Source: Aquibacillus albus
GTDB lineage: Bacteria; Bacillota; Bacilli; Bacillales; Amphibacillaceae
Assembly (NCBI RefSeq): GCF_016908325.1
Contig: NZ_JAFBDR010000013.1
Span: 43,827-107,826, forward strand
Direction: 5' to 3'
DNA length: 64,000 nucleotides
Shown here in pieces: positions 1 through 9,025 of the stretch (its first letter is position 1; every line of letters begins with the position of its first letter). The translations under genes were made by a program, and so were the position numbers. The notes under the pieces were generated by a model. The model worked only from the letters and a program-made list of their open reading frames with translations, was not told where the DNA came from and did no database searches.

Positions 1-914
1 GAAATCTTGTTCCACGTGATATTGCAACGAGAGAAATATTTGATGTGTGTGTCAATCAAAAGCTAGGAATTAATGGTGAAAACATGGTTTATTTAGATCT
101 TTCACATAAAGATCCAAAAGAACTGGATGTTAAGCTTGGTGGAATTATTGAAATCTATGAAAAATTTGTTGGTGAAGATCCGCGTAAAGTACCAATGAAA
201 ATTTTCCCTGCTGTTCACTATTCAATGGGTGGCCTGTGGGTAGATTATGATCAAATGACAAATATACCAGGTATTTTCGCAGCTGGTGAGTGTGATTATT
301 CACAGCATGGTGCTAATCGACTTGGAGCAAATTCATTGCTTTCCTCTATTTATGGTGGAATGGTAGCTGGTCCAAACGCTATCAAATATATAAATGGTTT
401 AGAAAAAACGATTGATGATTTACCTTCTAGTCTATTTGATAACAAATTAAAAGAAGAAGAAGATTACTTTGAAGAATTAATGAAAATGGACGGAGAAGAA
501 AATGCCTATCAAATCCATAAAGAATTAGGAGAATGGATGACTGATAACGTTACAGTTGTTCGTGATAATGCAAAATTATTAAAAACGGATGAAAAGCTTC
601 AAGAATTATTGGAGCGTTGGGAAAATATTAATATAAATGATACATCTCGTTGGAGCAACCAAGGTGTTATGTTCACAAGACAGTTGAAAAATATGATTCA
701 CCTTGCACGTGTTATAGCGGTTGGTGCGTATAACCGCAACGAAAGTCGAGGAGCACATTATAAACCAGAGTTTCCTGAACGAAACGATGAGGAATGGTTA
801 AAAACAACAAAGGCAAAATTTGACCCTGAATCAAATGCGCCAACGTTTAGTTATGAAGATGTAGACGTTTCACTTATTGAGCCAAGAAAACGTGACTACA
901 GTAAAAAGAAGTAA
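1..914 (+). CDS. sdhA: succinate dehydrogenase flavoprotein subunit (C-terminal half; 5' end outside window)
   Basis: The reading frame is open from base 3, so the gene begins upstream of the window and about 303 residues are visible. SdhA oxidises succinate to fumarate on a covalently bound FAD in the membrane-attached complex II. Visible family motifs are PRDIATREIF at the very start, the FAD-contacting HGANRLGANSLL stretch, and RNESRGAHY near the C-terminus with the conserved substrate-site arginines. The related NadB flavoprotein at 59225 carries matching HGANRLASNSLL and RTESRGGHY motifs, but the adjacent iron-sulfur subunit gene identifies this one as SdhA. It is co-directional with sdhB after an 18-nt gap containing a strong GGGGGG-rich ribosome binding site. 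Confidence 0.95.
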   Translation, partial: NLVPRDIATREIFDVCVNQKLGINGENMVYLDLSHKDPKELDVKLGGIIEIYEKFVGEDPRKVPMKIFPAVHYSMGGLWVDYDQMTNIPGIFAAGECDYSQHGANRLGANSLLSSIYGGMVAGPNAIKYINGLEKTIDDLPSSLFDNKLKEEEDYFEELMKMDGEENAYQIHKELGEWMTDNVTVVRDNAKLLKTDEKLQELLERWENININDTSRWSNQGVMFTRQLKNMIHLARVIAVGAYNRNESRGAHYKPEFPERNDEEWLKTTKAKFDPESNAPTFSYEDVDVSLIEPRKRDYSKKK

Positions 915-932
915 AGGGGGGGCAAAACGTTT

Positions 933-1694
933 ATGGCTGATAAAACAATTTCGTTAATTATTACTCGTCAAGACAGCCCTGATTCTACTCCTTATGAGGA
1001 GACGTTTAATGTTCGATATAGAGAGAACATGAATATTATCTCTGCTTTAATGGAAATTCAAAGGAACCCAGTTAATGCTAATGGTGAAAAAACTGCTCCG
1101 GTTGCTTGGGAATCGAACTGCTTGGAAGAGGTTTGCGGAGCTTGTTCCATGGTGATCAACGGAACACCAAGACAGGCGTGTTCGACGTTAGTTGATAAAT
1201 TAGAGCAACCAATCCGTCTTGCGCCAATGGCAACATTCCCGGTTATGAGAGATTTGGCAATTGATAGAAGCAGAATGTTTGATTCTCTTAAAAAGGTAAA
1301 AGCTTGGATTCCAATTGATGGTACACACGATCTTGGACCAGGTCCGCGTATGCCGGAGAAAAAACGTCAATGGGCATATGAGCTATCCAAGTGTATGACA
1401 TGTGGTGTATGCTTAGAGGCTTGTCCAAATGTAAATAGTAAATCAGAATTTATAGGACCAGCTCCATTATCACAAGTACGTCTCTTTAATTCACATCCAA
1501 CAGGGGAAATGAATAAAGGAGAACGTTTAACTGCATTGATGGAAGACGGAGGTCTTGCTGGTTGTGGAAATTCACAAAACTGTGTACAAGTTTGTCCAAA
1601 AGGTATTCCGTTAACCACTTCTATCGCAGCATTAAATCGTGAAACAAGCCTTCAATCTTTTAAGAATTTCTTTGGCAGTGACTACGCATATTAA
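933..1694 (+). CDS. sdhB: succinate dehydrogenase iron-sulfur subunit
   Basis: This subunit passes electrons from the SdhA flavin through three iron-sulfur centres towards menaquinone. The N-terminal ferredoxin-like domain has the [2Fe-2S] cysteines C63, C68, C71 and C83. The C-terminal domain has CMTCGVCLEACP and CGNSQNCVQVCPKG, the ligands for the [4Fe-4S] and [3Fe-4S] clusters. At 253 residues it is full length for the Bacillus type. It is the last gene of the sdh operon and is followed directly by a strong terminator. The membrane anchor gene sdhC would lie upstream, outside the window. Confidence 0.97.
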   Translation: MADKTISLIITRQDSPDSTPYEETFNVRYRENMNIISALMEIQRNPVNANGEKTAPVAWESNCLEEVCGACSMVINGTPRQACSTLVDKLEQPIRLAPMATFPVMRDLAIDRSRMFDSLKKVKAWIPIDGTHDLGPGPRMPEKKRQWAYELSKCMTCGVCLEACPNVNSKSEFIGPAPLSQVRLFNSHPTGEMNKGERLTALMEDGGLAGCGNSQNCVQVCPKGIPLTTSIAALNRETSLQSFKNFFGSDYAY

Positions 1695-1698
1695 TCTT

Positions 1699-1738
1699 AA
1701 AAAAACCTTTCCACTTTATGGTGGGAAGGTTTTTTTTT
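1699..1738 (+). terminator. Rho-independent terminator of the sdh operon
   Basis: A hairpin with arms AACCTTTCCAC and GTGGGAAGGTT around a TTTAT loop is followed by nine T residues. It lies 5 nt after the sdhB stop codon. Confidence 0.9.
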
Positions 1739-1789
1739 ACATCTTTTATTTCGTTCATTAATTTATATGGATTAACGACTAATTTAAGC

Positions 1790-1817
1790 ACAGTTTAACT
1801 ATATTTTTCATAAAATA
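1790..1817 (+). promoter_or_regulatory. SigK-type promoter of gerE
   Basis: An AC pair in GCACAG at 1790-1791 is followed after 17 nt by CATAAAATA at 1809-1817. This matches the mother-cell SigK pattern (AC, 16-17 nt, CATAnnnTA). It lies about 60 nt before the gerE start. In B. subtilis gerE is a known SigK-dependent gene, so motif and context agree. Confidence 0.7.
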
Positions 1818-1878
1818 CCATGACTAAATAAATACCCTTCAAAATGCAGCTCTGAAGACAGCAAGGAGGGGTTAAGAC

Positions 1879-2103
1879 TTGAAGGATAATGACTACAAGC
1901 CGAAGCAATTATTAACAAAACGGGAAAAAGAAGTATTTGAGCTTCTAGTACAGGATAAAACAACAAAAGAAATAGCCCAAGAACTTTTTATATCACAAAA
2001 GACTGTCCGGAATCACATTTCAAATGCTATGCAAAAATTAGGTGTTAAGGGGCGTTCACAGGCTGTAGTAGAGCTCCTTCGTATGGGGGAGTTAAAGCTC
2101 TAG
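1879..2103 (+). CDS. gerE: spore coat/germination transcription regulator GerE
   Basis: GerE is the last regulator of the mother-cell sporulation cascade. It activates or represses late SigK-dependent coat genes. The protein is 74 residues, the usual GerE length, and is almost entirely a LuxR-type helix-turn-helix. The core LTKREKEVFELLVQDKTTKEIA is followed by the recognition helix region SQKTVRNHISN. The start is TTG at 1879, preceded by AAGGAGGGG at 1863-1871; there is no earlier ATG in frame with a ribosome binding site. A monocistronic unit is likely, with a SigK promoter upstream and a terminator downstream. Confidence 0.93.
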   Translation: MKDNDYKPKQLLTKREKEVFELLVQDKTTKEIAQELFISQKTVRNHISNAMQKLGVKGRSQAVVELLRMGELKL

Positions 2104-2104
2104 C

Positions 2105-2140
2105 AAAAACCGACTTTCTTTTGGGAAAGTCGGTTTTTTC
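2105..2140 (+). terminator. Rho-independent terminator of gerE
   Basis: The hairpin AACCGACTTTC / GAAAGTCGGTT is followed by TTTTTC directly after the gerE stop codon. Confidence 0.9.
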
Positions 2141-2330
2141 ATCGGGTGGACATAACACCTTCACCCAGTATTTTTTAGTCATAGAGAATTATAAAAAATT
2201 ATCGAGCAATTTTTGCAAGAAATATAGTAGAATATTATGTAATGGTAAAAAGAAAAAGGAGTAACAAGAACTAGATTCTGATAGATGTTCGTAATAATTC
2301 GCCCCTATGAATGAAGGAGGGTACCTGTCA

Positions 2331-2807
2331 TTGCAAGATAATAAGAAACCTAAACAAGCAATAACTGAAATAGAAAAAGAGTTAAGATATATTGCAGGAA
2401 TAATTAAACAAAAAGGTAGAGAAATATTGAATAGTTACCCAATTACAGCACCACAATTTGTAGCACTACAGTGGCTGTTAGAAGAGGGAGACTTAACAAT
2501 CGGGGAACTATCCAATAAAATTAATTTAGCGTGTAGTACAACGACTGATCTTGTTGATCGAATGGAAAAAAATGAAATAGTGGAAAGAGCTAGAGACCCA
2601 AAAGATCGAAGAGTAGTACGAATACATTTATTAGAAAAGGGAAAAACCATTATTCATGAAGTAATCCGAAAGCGACAAGAGTACTTAGGTGAGGTTTTGG
2701 AAAATGTACCAAATGATAAAGTAGATTTACTTTATGACATCCTTCATTTACTTCATGAACAGATGAAAGAGGTAGAAACAATTAACATCAAGACAAAGAG
2801 GGGATAA
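2331..2807 (+). CDS. ysmB: MarR-family transcriptional regulator (YsmB-like)
   Basis: A winged helix-turn-helix protein of the MarR family with about 158 residues. The fold is visible as [24 protein letters not shown] (dimerisation helix), [33 protein letters not shown] (HTH) and [13 protein letters not shown] (wing). TTG at 2331 is chosen as start because GAAGGAGGG at 2313-2321 lies 9 nt before it; an in-frame ATG at 2307 has no ribosome binding site. It sits 1 nt upstream of racE, so the two are co-transcribed. In B. subtilis the orthologous pair ysmB-racE has the same order. The ligand and targets are not known from the sequence. Confidence 0.85.
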   Translation: MQDNKKPKQAITEIEKELRYIAGIIKQKGREILNSYPITAPQFVALQWLLEEGDLTIGELSNKINLACSTTTDLVDRMEKNEIVERARDPKDRRVVRIHLLEKGKTIIHEVIRKRQEYLGEVLENVPNDKVDLLYDILHLLHEQMKEVETINIKTKRG

Positions 2808-2808
2808 A

Positions 2809-3615
2809 ATGGATCAACCGATAGGGGTAATTGATTCAGGAGTAGGGGGATTAACAGTTGCTAGTGAGTTAATGAGACAGCTTCCTAAGGAACAGTTAAT
2901 TTACCTTGGAGACACGCTAAGATGTCCGTATGGTCCAAGACCTAAGGAGGAAGTCATCCAATATACAATGGAAATGGTTGATTTTCTTTTAAACAGAAAT
3001 ATAAAAATGCTAGTAGTCGCTTGCAATACCGCCACAGCATTCACATTAGATTTGCTTCGGTCAAGGTTAACGATACCTGTAATAGGCGTCATTCAGCCTG
3101 GGGCTAGAGCAGCAATTAAAATAACTAACAATAAGCGTATTGGAGTAATAGGAACAGAAGGAACCATTAATAGTAAAGCTTATCCACTAGCCTTACAAGA
3201 TATAAACTCAACCATTCGTGTTAATGATTTAGCTTGTCCGCGTTTTGTTCCATTAGTGGAAGAGGGCATTTTATCTGGTCCTGAAGCACATAGGGTAGTT
3301 TATGAATCATTGAAGCCGCTAAAGGAAAAAAATCATATTGATACCTTAATACTTGGATGCACCCATTATCCTTTGTTAAAAGACATCATTCAGGAAGTGA
3401 TGGGGAATCATATTCAGATTATTTCTTCAGGTGAGGAAACTGCTCGTGAGGTAAGTACTATTCTTAGTTATCATAAAAAATTGTATAATGGTGATAAGGA
3501 ACCAAACCATCAGTTTTATACTACTGGTCATTTAGCGGTGTTTGATCGAATTGCAAAACTTTGGTTAAACCAGCCAATATCTATGATTGAAAATGCAGTT
3601 ATTGGTGTCAATTAA
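2809..3615 (+). CDS. racE: glutamate racemase
   Basis: It interconverts L- and D-glutamate to supply D-Glu for peptidoglycan. The two catalytic cysteines are visible as C72 in [10 protein letters not shown] and C184 in [11 protein letters not shown]. The N-terminal [14 protein letters not shown] is the family signature. At 268 residues it has normal length. The ATG follows the ysmB stop by one base with AGAGGGG as ribosome binding site. Two stacked terminators follow. Confidence 0.96.
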   Translation: MDQPIGVIDSGVGGLTVASELMRQLPKEQLIYLGDTLRCPYGPRPKEEVIQYTMEMVDFLLNRNIKMLVVACNTATAFTLDLLRSRLTIPVIGVIQPGARAAIKITNNKRIGVIGTEGTINSKAYPLALQDINSTIRVNDLACPRFVPLVEEGILSGPEAHRVVYESLKPLKEKNHIDTLILGCTHYPLLKDIIQEVMGNHIQIISSGEETAREVSTILSYHKKLYNGDKEPNHQFYTTGHLAVFDRIAKLWLNQPISMIENAVIGVN

Positions 3616-3625
3616 TTAGAAGCGG

Positions 3626-3651
3626 AACTGTCCGATGTCGGGCAGTTTTTT
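3626..3651 (+). terminator. terminator of ysmB-racE
   Basis: The hairpin AACTGTCCGA / TCGGGCAGTT has one T-G pair and is followed by a run of T, 10 nt after the racE stop. Confidence 0.8.
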
Positions 3652-3671
3652 AACGGGTTTTTTATATATAG

Positions 3672-3706
3672 GAGCTGCCAATTTTAATTGGTGGTTCTTT
3701 TTTTTA
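3672..3706 (+). terminator. second terminator-like hairpin after racE
   Basis: GAGCTGCCAAT pairs with ATTGGTGGTTC through 11 pairs, including several G-T pairs. A run of eight or more T follows. It may be a back-up terminator between racE and gerM. Confidence 0.65.
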
Positions 3707-3747
3707 CTTTCGGAAATAACATTTAAGGTTAGGAATAAGTAACAAGC

Positions 3748-3776
3748 TAATATAGAATCTTTAAATTGTATAAATA
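3748..3776 (+). promoter_or_regulatory. possible SigE-type promoter of gerM
   Basis: TAATATA at 3748-3754 and TATAAATA at 3769-3776 are 14 nt apart. The spacing fits SigE promoters, but the -10 has T for C at position 1 and A at position 8. It is a weak match, supported mainly by the sporulation role of gerM. Confidence 0.3.
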
Positions 3777-3852
3777 AAATTTCATTGGCATGGTCTATTT
3801 TGTTAAAAAGCTCGTATATATAATAGTACAAACCATCGTGGGAGGGAAAAGC

Positions 3853-4980
3853 ATGAAGAGACGTGCGTATTTTATCTATACCGTCATATTCGGTATGACA
3901 ATTATCTTGTTATCTGGATGTGGCATTTTTAAAGGTGAACAAACGATAGAGGAAATGGATACTCCTCCTGAGGAAGCAAGCTTAACAAATGATTTGGATA
4001 ATGCTTCGGAAGAAGGAGCACCTGATGAGGGAACGGAAGGTGAAGAAGGGTCAGATGAATCGGAAGGCGATGAACAGGAGGGAACGAACGAAAGTATAGA
4101 GACAGTTGAAAGACAATTATATTTATTAGATTCCAATGGGATGGTTGTTCCACAAACGTTAGAGTTACCAAAAGCAGAGTCTAAAGAAGTGGCTAAACAA
4201 ACGTTGCAATATTTAGTTAAAGGTGGACCTGTAACAGAGCTCCTTCCTAATGGATTTCAAGCTGTACTACCATCAGGTACGGAAATAATTGGTCTTAATT
4301 TGGAGGAAGATGGTACATTAATAGTAGACGTGTCTAAGGAATTTGCGGAATATCGCCCAGAAGATGAACAAAAAATTGTTCAGGCTATGACGTTTACCCT
4401 AACACAGTTTGAAAATGTCAAGCGAGTGAAACTATGGATAAATGGATATGAACAGGATGTAATGCCTGTAAACGGAACACCAATATCAAATGGATATTCA
4501 AGAGCGAACGGGATTAATCTAACTCTAAGTGAATCGGTTGATTTAATGGATAGTGAAGCGGTAACGCTTTACTATCCAGCACAAACACAAGACCAATTCT
4601 ATTATGTACCAGTAACTCAACATATAGAGATGAATAATGATGATGCTTATCAATCTATTGTACAAGCATTAGTAGAAGGACCTTCGTATGATCTTAATTT
4701 GTTAAACGTGTTTAATAGTGGTACGGAGTTAATAGAGGAACCGACATATAATGACGGTGTTCTAACTTTGAGCTTTAATGAGAATGTTCTAAATAGTATA
4801 GATACTAGCTCGATTAGTGATGAAGTAATGGAAACCTTAGTACTAACACTTACAGAACAGCCTGGTGTAGATGCGGTCAATATTACAGTAGAAAATGTAG
4901 ATGAAGTTTACAATGAAGACGGCGTTCCATATTCAGAGCCAGTTACTAGAGATACATTTGTACCTACTGGCAGTCTATAA
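3853..4980 (+). CDS. gerM: GerM-type spore lipoprotein, two GerM domains
   Basis: GerM acts during engulfment and in spore cortex/germination. The start at ATG 3853 follows GGAGGG at 3841-3846; the open frame reaches further upstream but without a ribosome binding site. Residues 1-23 form a lipoprotein signal ending in LLSGC with C23 as the lipidated residue. A very acidic low-complexity linker follows (about residues 35-80). Two tandem GerM domains then follow (roughly 85-215 and 230-365), each with an LYYP/LYLLD strand start and a LVEGP or LVKGGP motif. The length is 375 residues, against about 366 for B. subtilis GerM. A terminator and then a group II intron follow. Confidence 0.92.
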   Translation: MKRRAYFIYTVIFGMTIILLSGCGIFKGEQTIEEMDTPPEEASLTNDLDNASEEGAPDEGTEGEEGSDESEGDEQEGTNESIETVERQLYLLDSNGMVVPQTLELPKAESKEVAKQTLQYLVKGGPVTELLPNGFQAVLPSGTEIIGLNLEEDGTLIVDVSKEFAEYRPEDEQKIVQAMTFTLTQFENVKRVKLWINGYEQDVMPVNGTPISNGYSRANGINLTLSESVDLMDSEAVTLYYPAQTQDQFYYVPVTQHIEMNNDDAYQSIVQALVEGPSYDLNLLNVFNSGTELIEEPTYNDGVLTLSFNENVLNSIDTSSISDEVMETLVLTLTEQPGVDAVNITVENVDEVYNEDGVPYSEPVTRDTFVPTGSL

Positions 4981-5000
4981 TTTAAAACAGAATGAAAAAA

Positions 5001-5027
5001 GAGCTGAGGTGCCTCAGCTCTTTTTTT
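5001..5027 (+). terminator. terminator of gerM; insertion target of the group IIC intron
   Basis: A perfect 9-bp hairpin GAGCTGAGG / CCTCAGCTC with a 2-nt loop is followed by TTTTTTT. The intron starts 3 nt after the T run, as expected for class C introns that recognise terminator hairpins. Confidence 0.93.
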
Positions 5028-5030
5028 ATG

Positions 5031-6917
5031 GTGTGCCCGGCATGGGTTATAACTTGGTGGTGAAAGTCCACTACAGGCTTGGCAGTAGGAACTGTTAGCC
5101 AATGACAAGGGTGTCCATCGTGAGATGGAATCTGAAGGAAGTCGGAGGCGAAATCCCGAACTGACGAACAGAAATTGTATATAAGGCTGAATTGGGATGG
5201 ATGAGTTTGCCATACAAAACGAAATCCAATACTGCACGAGTCCCATACAGTAAATACAGCAGTTACATGGGAGGAAGGTTATAACTCTTACCCGGGGAGG
5301 TCTTACAAGGGTTCTAGACAAGAGGGAAGGAATTTCCCACAAGAACAATCATGGCAGTGATGTTGTGATGAATTGTAAGAAGTCAGCAGATGCCATAGTA
5401 GTCCGAAAGGATGAAGGGCTGAACAATAGTAATCTTGGAAACAGTGGAGGTGTGAGAAATGCAAAAACCACAGACAACGTTGAAAGACGGCTATCCACAA
5501 GAGAATAGGATGGAATCTGAAGGTATAGTGGAAGCGTGTAGTATTTCTCGCGGTGAATCTGAAGGAAGAGATGGTGTGACTAATCTTATTGATAAAGTAA
5601 TTAGCCGACACAATCTAAATAAGGCATATAAAAGAGTAAAGGCTAACAAAGGCTCTTCGGGAGTAGACGGGATGGAAGTAGAGGAATTGTACCCTTATTT
5701 AATATTAAATAGGGAGACTCTAATATCCCAAATCAAAGATGGCTCATACGAGCCTCAGCCCGTGAAGCGTGTGGAAATAGACAAAGATGATGGTTCAAAG
5801 AGAAAGTTAGGTGTGCCAACGGTGATTGACCGACTTGTCCAACAAGCAATCCTCCAAATCATCGAAGCAATTATTGACCCAACCTTCTCAGACTCTAGCT
5901 TTGGATTTAGACCTAACCGTAGTGCTCACGACGCAATGAAACAAGCAAAGAAATACTATGGAGATGGCTATCGAACAGTGGTAGACATTGATATGAAACA
6001 ATACTTTGACACGGTTAATCACGATAAACTAATGTTTCATGTTGAGAAGCATATCAAAGACCCAATAATCCTCCGGCTTATACGGAAATTTTTAAGAAGT
6101 GGGGTTTCCATAAAAGGGAAAGTCTATCCCACAGAAGTCGGTTGCCCTCAAGGTGGGAATCTCTCTCCAATTCTGAGTAATATCTACCTTGACCAACTGG
6201 ATAAAGAACTTGAAAAACGAGGACATAGGTTCGTTCGGTACGCTGACGACGGTAATATCTACGTGAAAACTACAAAGGCAGGGAATCGAGTGATGGATAG
6301 TATCACAAAATTCCTAGAGGAAAACCTTAAGCTGACAGTGAACCATCAGAAAAGTAAGGTGGGAAGTCCTACAAAACGAAAGTTTCTTGGATTTTGCATA
6401 CATGCAACAAAAGCAGGTGTAGGATTTCGCCCACATCACAAATCTAAAAAGAAATTTGAAAAAAAGCTCAGACAACTAACCAAGCGAAACCGTAGTGGAA
6501 ACATTCGACAAATCATTAAAGAAATTAATGAGGTCACAACAGGATGGATTAATTACTATGGCATCGGCTATATGAAAAACTATATTCGTAATATCAACCG
6601 ATGGATTAGGAGGAGAATTAGGCAAATCATATGGAAGCGATGGAAGATGGTTAAGACACGATACAGAAGTCTTATCAAATTAAAAATTCCAAAGCAAAAA
6701 GCTTGGGAATGGGCTAACACACGAAAAGGACATTGGCACATAGCATGTAGCCATATTCTACATAGAGCCATTAAGAATGAAATTCTCGAGAAAATTGGTT
6801 TGAAAAACCTAAACCAACTCCTCGAGAAAGCACACTCAAACTATTGAACCGCCGTATACCGAACGGTACGTATGGTGGTGTGAGAGGTCGGAGGTTAGTC
6901 ACCTCCTCCTACTCGAT
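5031..6917 (+). mobile_element. group IIC (bacterial class C) self-splicing intron, complete
   Basis: The 5' end GTGTGCCCGGCATGGGT is characteristic of this intron class and, from memory, very close to the structurally solved Oceanobacillus iheyensis group IIC intron. Domain I features such as AAGGGTGTCC, GGAATCTGAAGGAAG and TTACCCGGGGAGGTCT are present in order. Domain IV holds the maturase gene (5459-6847). Domain V spans about 6846-6882: stems ACCGCCGTA/TATGGTGGT and TACC/GGTA close a GAAC tetraloop, with the class C catalytic triad CGC in the first arm. Domain VI follows, with GGAGGT/ACCTCC. The 3' end is placed at about 6917 (TCGAT); it could be 6918. The insertion is directly downstream of the gerM terminator and in the same orientation. 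Confidence 0.92.
5459..6847 (+). CDS. ltrA: group II intron-encoded reverse transcriptase/maturase
   Basis: The 462-residue protein reverse-transcribes the intron RNA and helps it splice. RT blocks are visible in order: GSSGVDGMEVEEL, KRKLGVPTVIDRLVQQAI, FSDSSFGFRPNRSAHDA, VVDIDMKQYFDTVNHDKL (block 3), GCPQGGNLSPILSNIYLD (block 4) and the catalytic RYADDGNIYV (block 5, both Asp present). The maturase X domain includes TTGWINYYGIGYMKNYI. No C-terminal HNH endonuclease domain follows, as is normal for class C enzymes. The start ATG 5459 follows GGAGGTG at 5447-5453. The stop codon overlaps the first bases of domain V. No frameshift is seen, so activity is plausible. Confidence 0.95.
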   Translation: MQKPQTTLKDGYPQENRMESEGIVEACSISRGESEGRDGVTNLIDKVISRHNLNKAYKRVKANKGSSGVDGMEVEELYPYLILNRETLISQIKDGSYEPQPVKRVEIDKDDGSKRKLGVPTVIDRLVQQAILQIIEAIIDPTFSDSSFGFRPNRSAHDAMKQAKKYYGDGYRTVVDIDMKQYFDTVNHDKLMFHVEKHIKDPIILRLIRKFLRSGVSIKGKVYPTEVGCPQGGNLSPILSNIYLDQLDKELEKRGHRFVRYADDGNIYVKTTKAGNRVMDSITKFLEENLKLTVNHQKSKVGSPTKRKFLGFCIHATKAGVGFRPHHKSKKKFEKKLRQLTKRNRSGNIRQIIKEINEVTTGWINYYGIGYMKNYIRNINRWIRRRIRQIIWKRWKMVKTRYRSLIKLKIPKQKAWEWANTRKGHWHIACSHILHRAIKNEILEKIGLKNLNQLLEKAHSNY

Positions 6918-6995
6918 TATATTATATTATTGTATGAGGATACATGAATTAGGCGAAAATATGTTACGATTATAAAGGTGAAAAGGAGGATTTAT

Positions 6996-7760
6996 ATGAG
7001 AATAAACGAACGAAAAGTAAATCAATTAAGGCCAATAACAATTGAGACTGAATATACAAAACACCCTGAAGGTTCCGTTTTAATTTCGGTAGGAGATACC
7101 AAAGTTATATGTAATGCTAGTATTGAAGAACGTGTTCCGCCTTTTATGCGAGGAGAGGGAAGAGGTTGGATAACTGCTGAGTACTCGATGTTACCTAGAG
7201 CAACTGAACAAAGAAATATACGTGAATCTTCAAAAGGAAAGGTATCAGGTCGGACTATGGAAATTCAACGATTAATTGGTCGTTCCCTGCGAGCTGTTGT
7301 TGACTTGAAAAAATTAGGTGAACGAACAGTATGGGTTGATTGTGATGTGATACAAGCAGATGGAGGAACAAGAACAGCTTCTATAACTGGTGCATTTGTT
7401 GCAGTTGTCTTGGCGTTTGGCACTTTAATGGACAAAGATACAATTAACCATATACCTATTAATGACTATTTAGCTGCTACTTCTGTAGGTATTCTCCCAG
7501 ATGGTACGGAAATATTAGACTTACAATATGAGGAAGATTCTAAAGCGAAGGTTGACATGAACATTGTAATGACAGGAAAAGGAGAATTTGTTGAGATTCA
7601 AGGTACGGGAGAAGAAGCGACGTTTACTCCGGAGCAGTTACAAAAAATGTTAGAATTGGCAAATCATGGCTTAACAGAAATAATCGAATTACAAAAAGAA
7701 GCTCTTGGGAAATGGGCACCAATTATGGAGGAAAGTATAATGAGGGAAGCCGATGAATAA
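6996..7760 (+). CDS. rph: ribonuclease PH
   Basis: This phosphorolytic 3'-5' exoribonuclease trims tRNA 3' ends. The 254-residue protein has the PH-fold signature segments [25 protein letters not shown] and [36 protein letters not shown], with the phosphate-binding region near GGTRTAS. The start at ATG 6996 is set by AAGGAGG at 6983-6989. It overlaps the next gene by 8 nt, so the two are translationally coupled. The intron at 5031-6917 separates it from gerM. Confidence 0.96.
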   Translation: MRINERKVNQLRPITIETEYTKHPEGSVLISVGDTKVICNASIEERVPPFMRGEGRGWITAEYSMLPRATEQRNIRESSKGKVSGRTMEIQRLIGRSLRAVVDLKKLGERTVWVDCDVIQADGGTRTASITGAFVAVVLAFGTLMDKDTINHIPINDYLAATSVGILPDGTEILDLQYEEDSKAKVDMNIVMTGKGEFVEIQGTGEEATFTPEQLQKMLELANHGLTEIIELQKEALGKWAPIMEESIMREADE

Positions 7761-8346
7761 GTTGTTCATTGCAACGAAAAATAATGGGAAAATAAAGGAT
7801 TTTAAAGGTTTATTCGCGAAATATGACATTAACATCATTTCTTTATTAGATTTAGATGATTCATTACCCGATATAGAAGAAACTGGAGATACCTTTGAAG
7901 AAAATGCAGCAATAAAAGCGGAGACGATCGTAAAGGCGCTAAATATTCCAGTACTTGCTGATGATTCTGGGTTAGAAGTTGATGCTCTTAATGGACAACC
8001 AGGAGTTTATTCTGCACGCTACGCCGGTGTGGAAAAAGATGATACCGCTAATTTACATAAGGTATTAAATGAATTAGAAGGTGTGCCGAAAGAAGAACGA
8101 ACTGCAAGGTTTGTTTGTGTTTTGGCCTTAGCACATCCAAATGAACCTATCATTTTTAAAAAAGGTACATGTGAAGGAACCATAGTCGAGAATCCTATGG
8201 GTGAAAATGGTTTTGGATATGACCCCATATTTTGCCCGAAAGGTTATAATAAAACAATGGCTCAATTAAGTTCTCAGGAAAAAAATGAAATAAGTCATCG
8301 TAGAAATGCAATGATTCAATTAGAAAATTGGCTGAAAAACAAATGA
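7753..8346 (+). CDS. rdgB: dITP/XTP pyrophosphatase (RdgB/HAM1 family)
   Basis: It hydrolyses non-canonical purine triphosphates (dITP, ITP, XTP) to monophosphates and so keeps them out of DNA. The 197-residue protein has the substrate loop IATKNNGK at the start, the catalytic segment [35 protein letters not shown] and the C-terminal SHRRNAM motif. It overlaps rph and is followed 16 nt later by a phosphodiesterase gene, the same rph-ysnA-ysnB order as in B. subtilis. Confidence 0.95.
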   Translation: MNKLFIATKNNGKIKDFKGLFAKYDINIISLLDLDDSLPDIEETGDTFEENAAIKAETIVKALNIPVLADDSGLEVDALNGQPGVYSARYAGVEKDDTANLHKVLNELEGVPKEERTARFVCVLALAHPNEPIIFKKGTCEGTIVENPMGENGFGYDPIFCPKGYNKTMAQLSSQEKNEISHRRNAMIQLENWLKNK

Positions 8347-8362
8347 GATTTGAGGTGATTTG

Positions 8363-8881
8363 ATGCCAAAGGTGTTGATTATAAGTGATAGTCATGGGTG
8401 GAGAGATGAAGTTAGTCAAATCAAAGACAGGCATTCGGAAGAAGTCGATCAATTTATCCATTGTGGTGATTCTGAATTAGAAACGGATGCTACTGAACTT
8501 AATCAATATTTGACTGTTGCGGGAAACTGCGATTTTGCTTCGAAATTTCCTAATGAAGTTGAAATTACTATTGGAACGCTAAACTTCTTCGTTACACATG
8601 GTCATTTATATGATGTTAAATCAACTTTAATGAGGTTAGATTATCGTGCAGAGGAGCTAGGTGCACATGTTGTTTGCCATGGTCACTCTCATATAGCAAA
8701 AGCTGAAAAAATTGGTAATCGAATTATTCTTAACCCAGGTAGTATTCGATTGCCGAGAATGCGAAGAGAAGGAACCTACGCGATAATGAGCTGGGAATCA
8801 ATGGATGATATTTTAATTGAATTTTACACGTTGCAAGGTCATAAGGTTGAAGATCTTACTTTTCAAACAAGTCTTTCTTAG
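8363..8881 (+). CDS. ysnB: YfcE/MJ0936-family metallophosphoesterase (YsnB)
   Basis: A 172-residue calcineurin-like phosphodiesterase. The metal ligands are visible as ISDSHG, FIHCGDSE, VAGNCD, VTHGH and VCHGHSH. The natural substrate of this family is unclear; E. coli YfcE cleaves model phosphodiesters. ATG 8363 is preferred over the TTG at 8360 because TGAGGTG lies at 8351-8357. It is the last gene of the rph operon and is followed by a hairpin. Confidence 0.88.
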   Translation: MPKVLIISDSHGWRDEVSQIKDRHSEEVDQFIHCGDSELETDATELNQYLTVAGNCDFASKFPNEVEITIGTLNFFVTHGHLYDVKSTLMRLDYRAEELGAHVVCHGHSHIAKAEKIGNRIILNPGSIRLPRMRREGTYAIMSWESMDDILIEFYTLQGHKVEDLTFQTSLS

Positions 8882-8883
8882 GG

Positions 8884-8923
8884 TTAGAGTTGGCCTGCTA
8901 AAATAGGTCAACTCTAATTTAAT
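8884..8923 (+). terminator. terminator of the rph operon
   Basis: A 13-bp stem TTAGAGTTGGCCT / AGGTCAACTCTAA (one G-T pair) is followed by TTTAAT. The T tract is short, so termination may be partial. Confidence 0.65.
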
Positions 8924-8942
8924 AAAATTTGGTAATTAATAG

Positions 8943-8971
8943 TTGACAAATTCCTTCAAAATTTATATAAT
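8943..8971 (+). promoter_or_regulatory. consensus SigA promoter of the tRNA unit
   Basis: A perfect TTGACA (8943-8948), a 17-nt spacer and a perfect TATAAT (8966-8971). This is a very strong stable-RNA promoter. Transcription would start near 8978, so the first product is the broken tRNA-Gly 5' half and the inserted element, followed by both intact tRNAs. Confidence 0.9.
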
Positions 8972-8994
8972 AAAATTTGTCTTTTGAAATTCGG

Positions 8995-9025
8995 GCGGGT
9001 GTAGTTTAGTGGTAAAACCTCAGCC
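8995..9025 (+). pseudogene. tRNA-Gly 5' half, interrupted copy (left 31-nt direct repeat)
   Basis: These 31 nt are identical to nt 1-31 of the intact tRNA-Gly at 9149. The identity starts exactly at tRNA base 1 and ends at the 3' edge of the anticodon-stem 5' strand, where the unrelated element begins. It is the copy attached to the original promoter. Confidence 0.9.

Noticed and set aside
4908..5348. 146-residue minus-strand open frame over the gerM end and intron 5' region
   Set aside because: It runs antisense to gerM, a terminator and the conserved intron RNA domain I; there is no ribosome binding site and composition is atypical.
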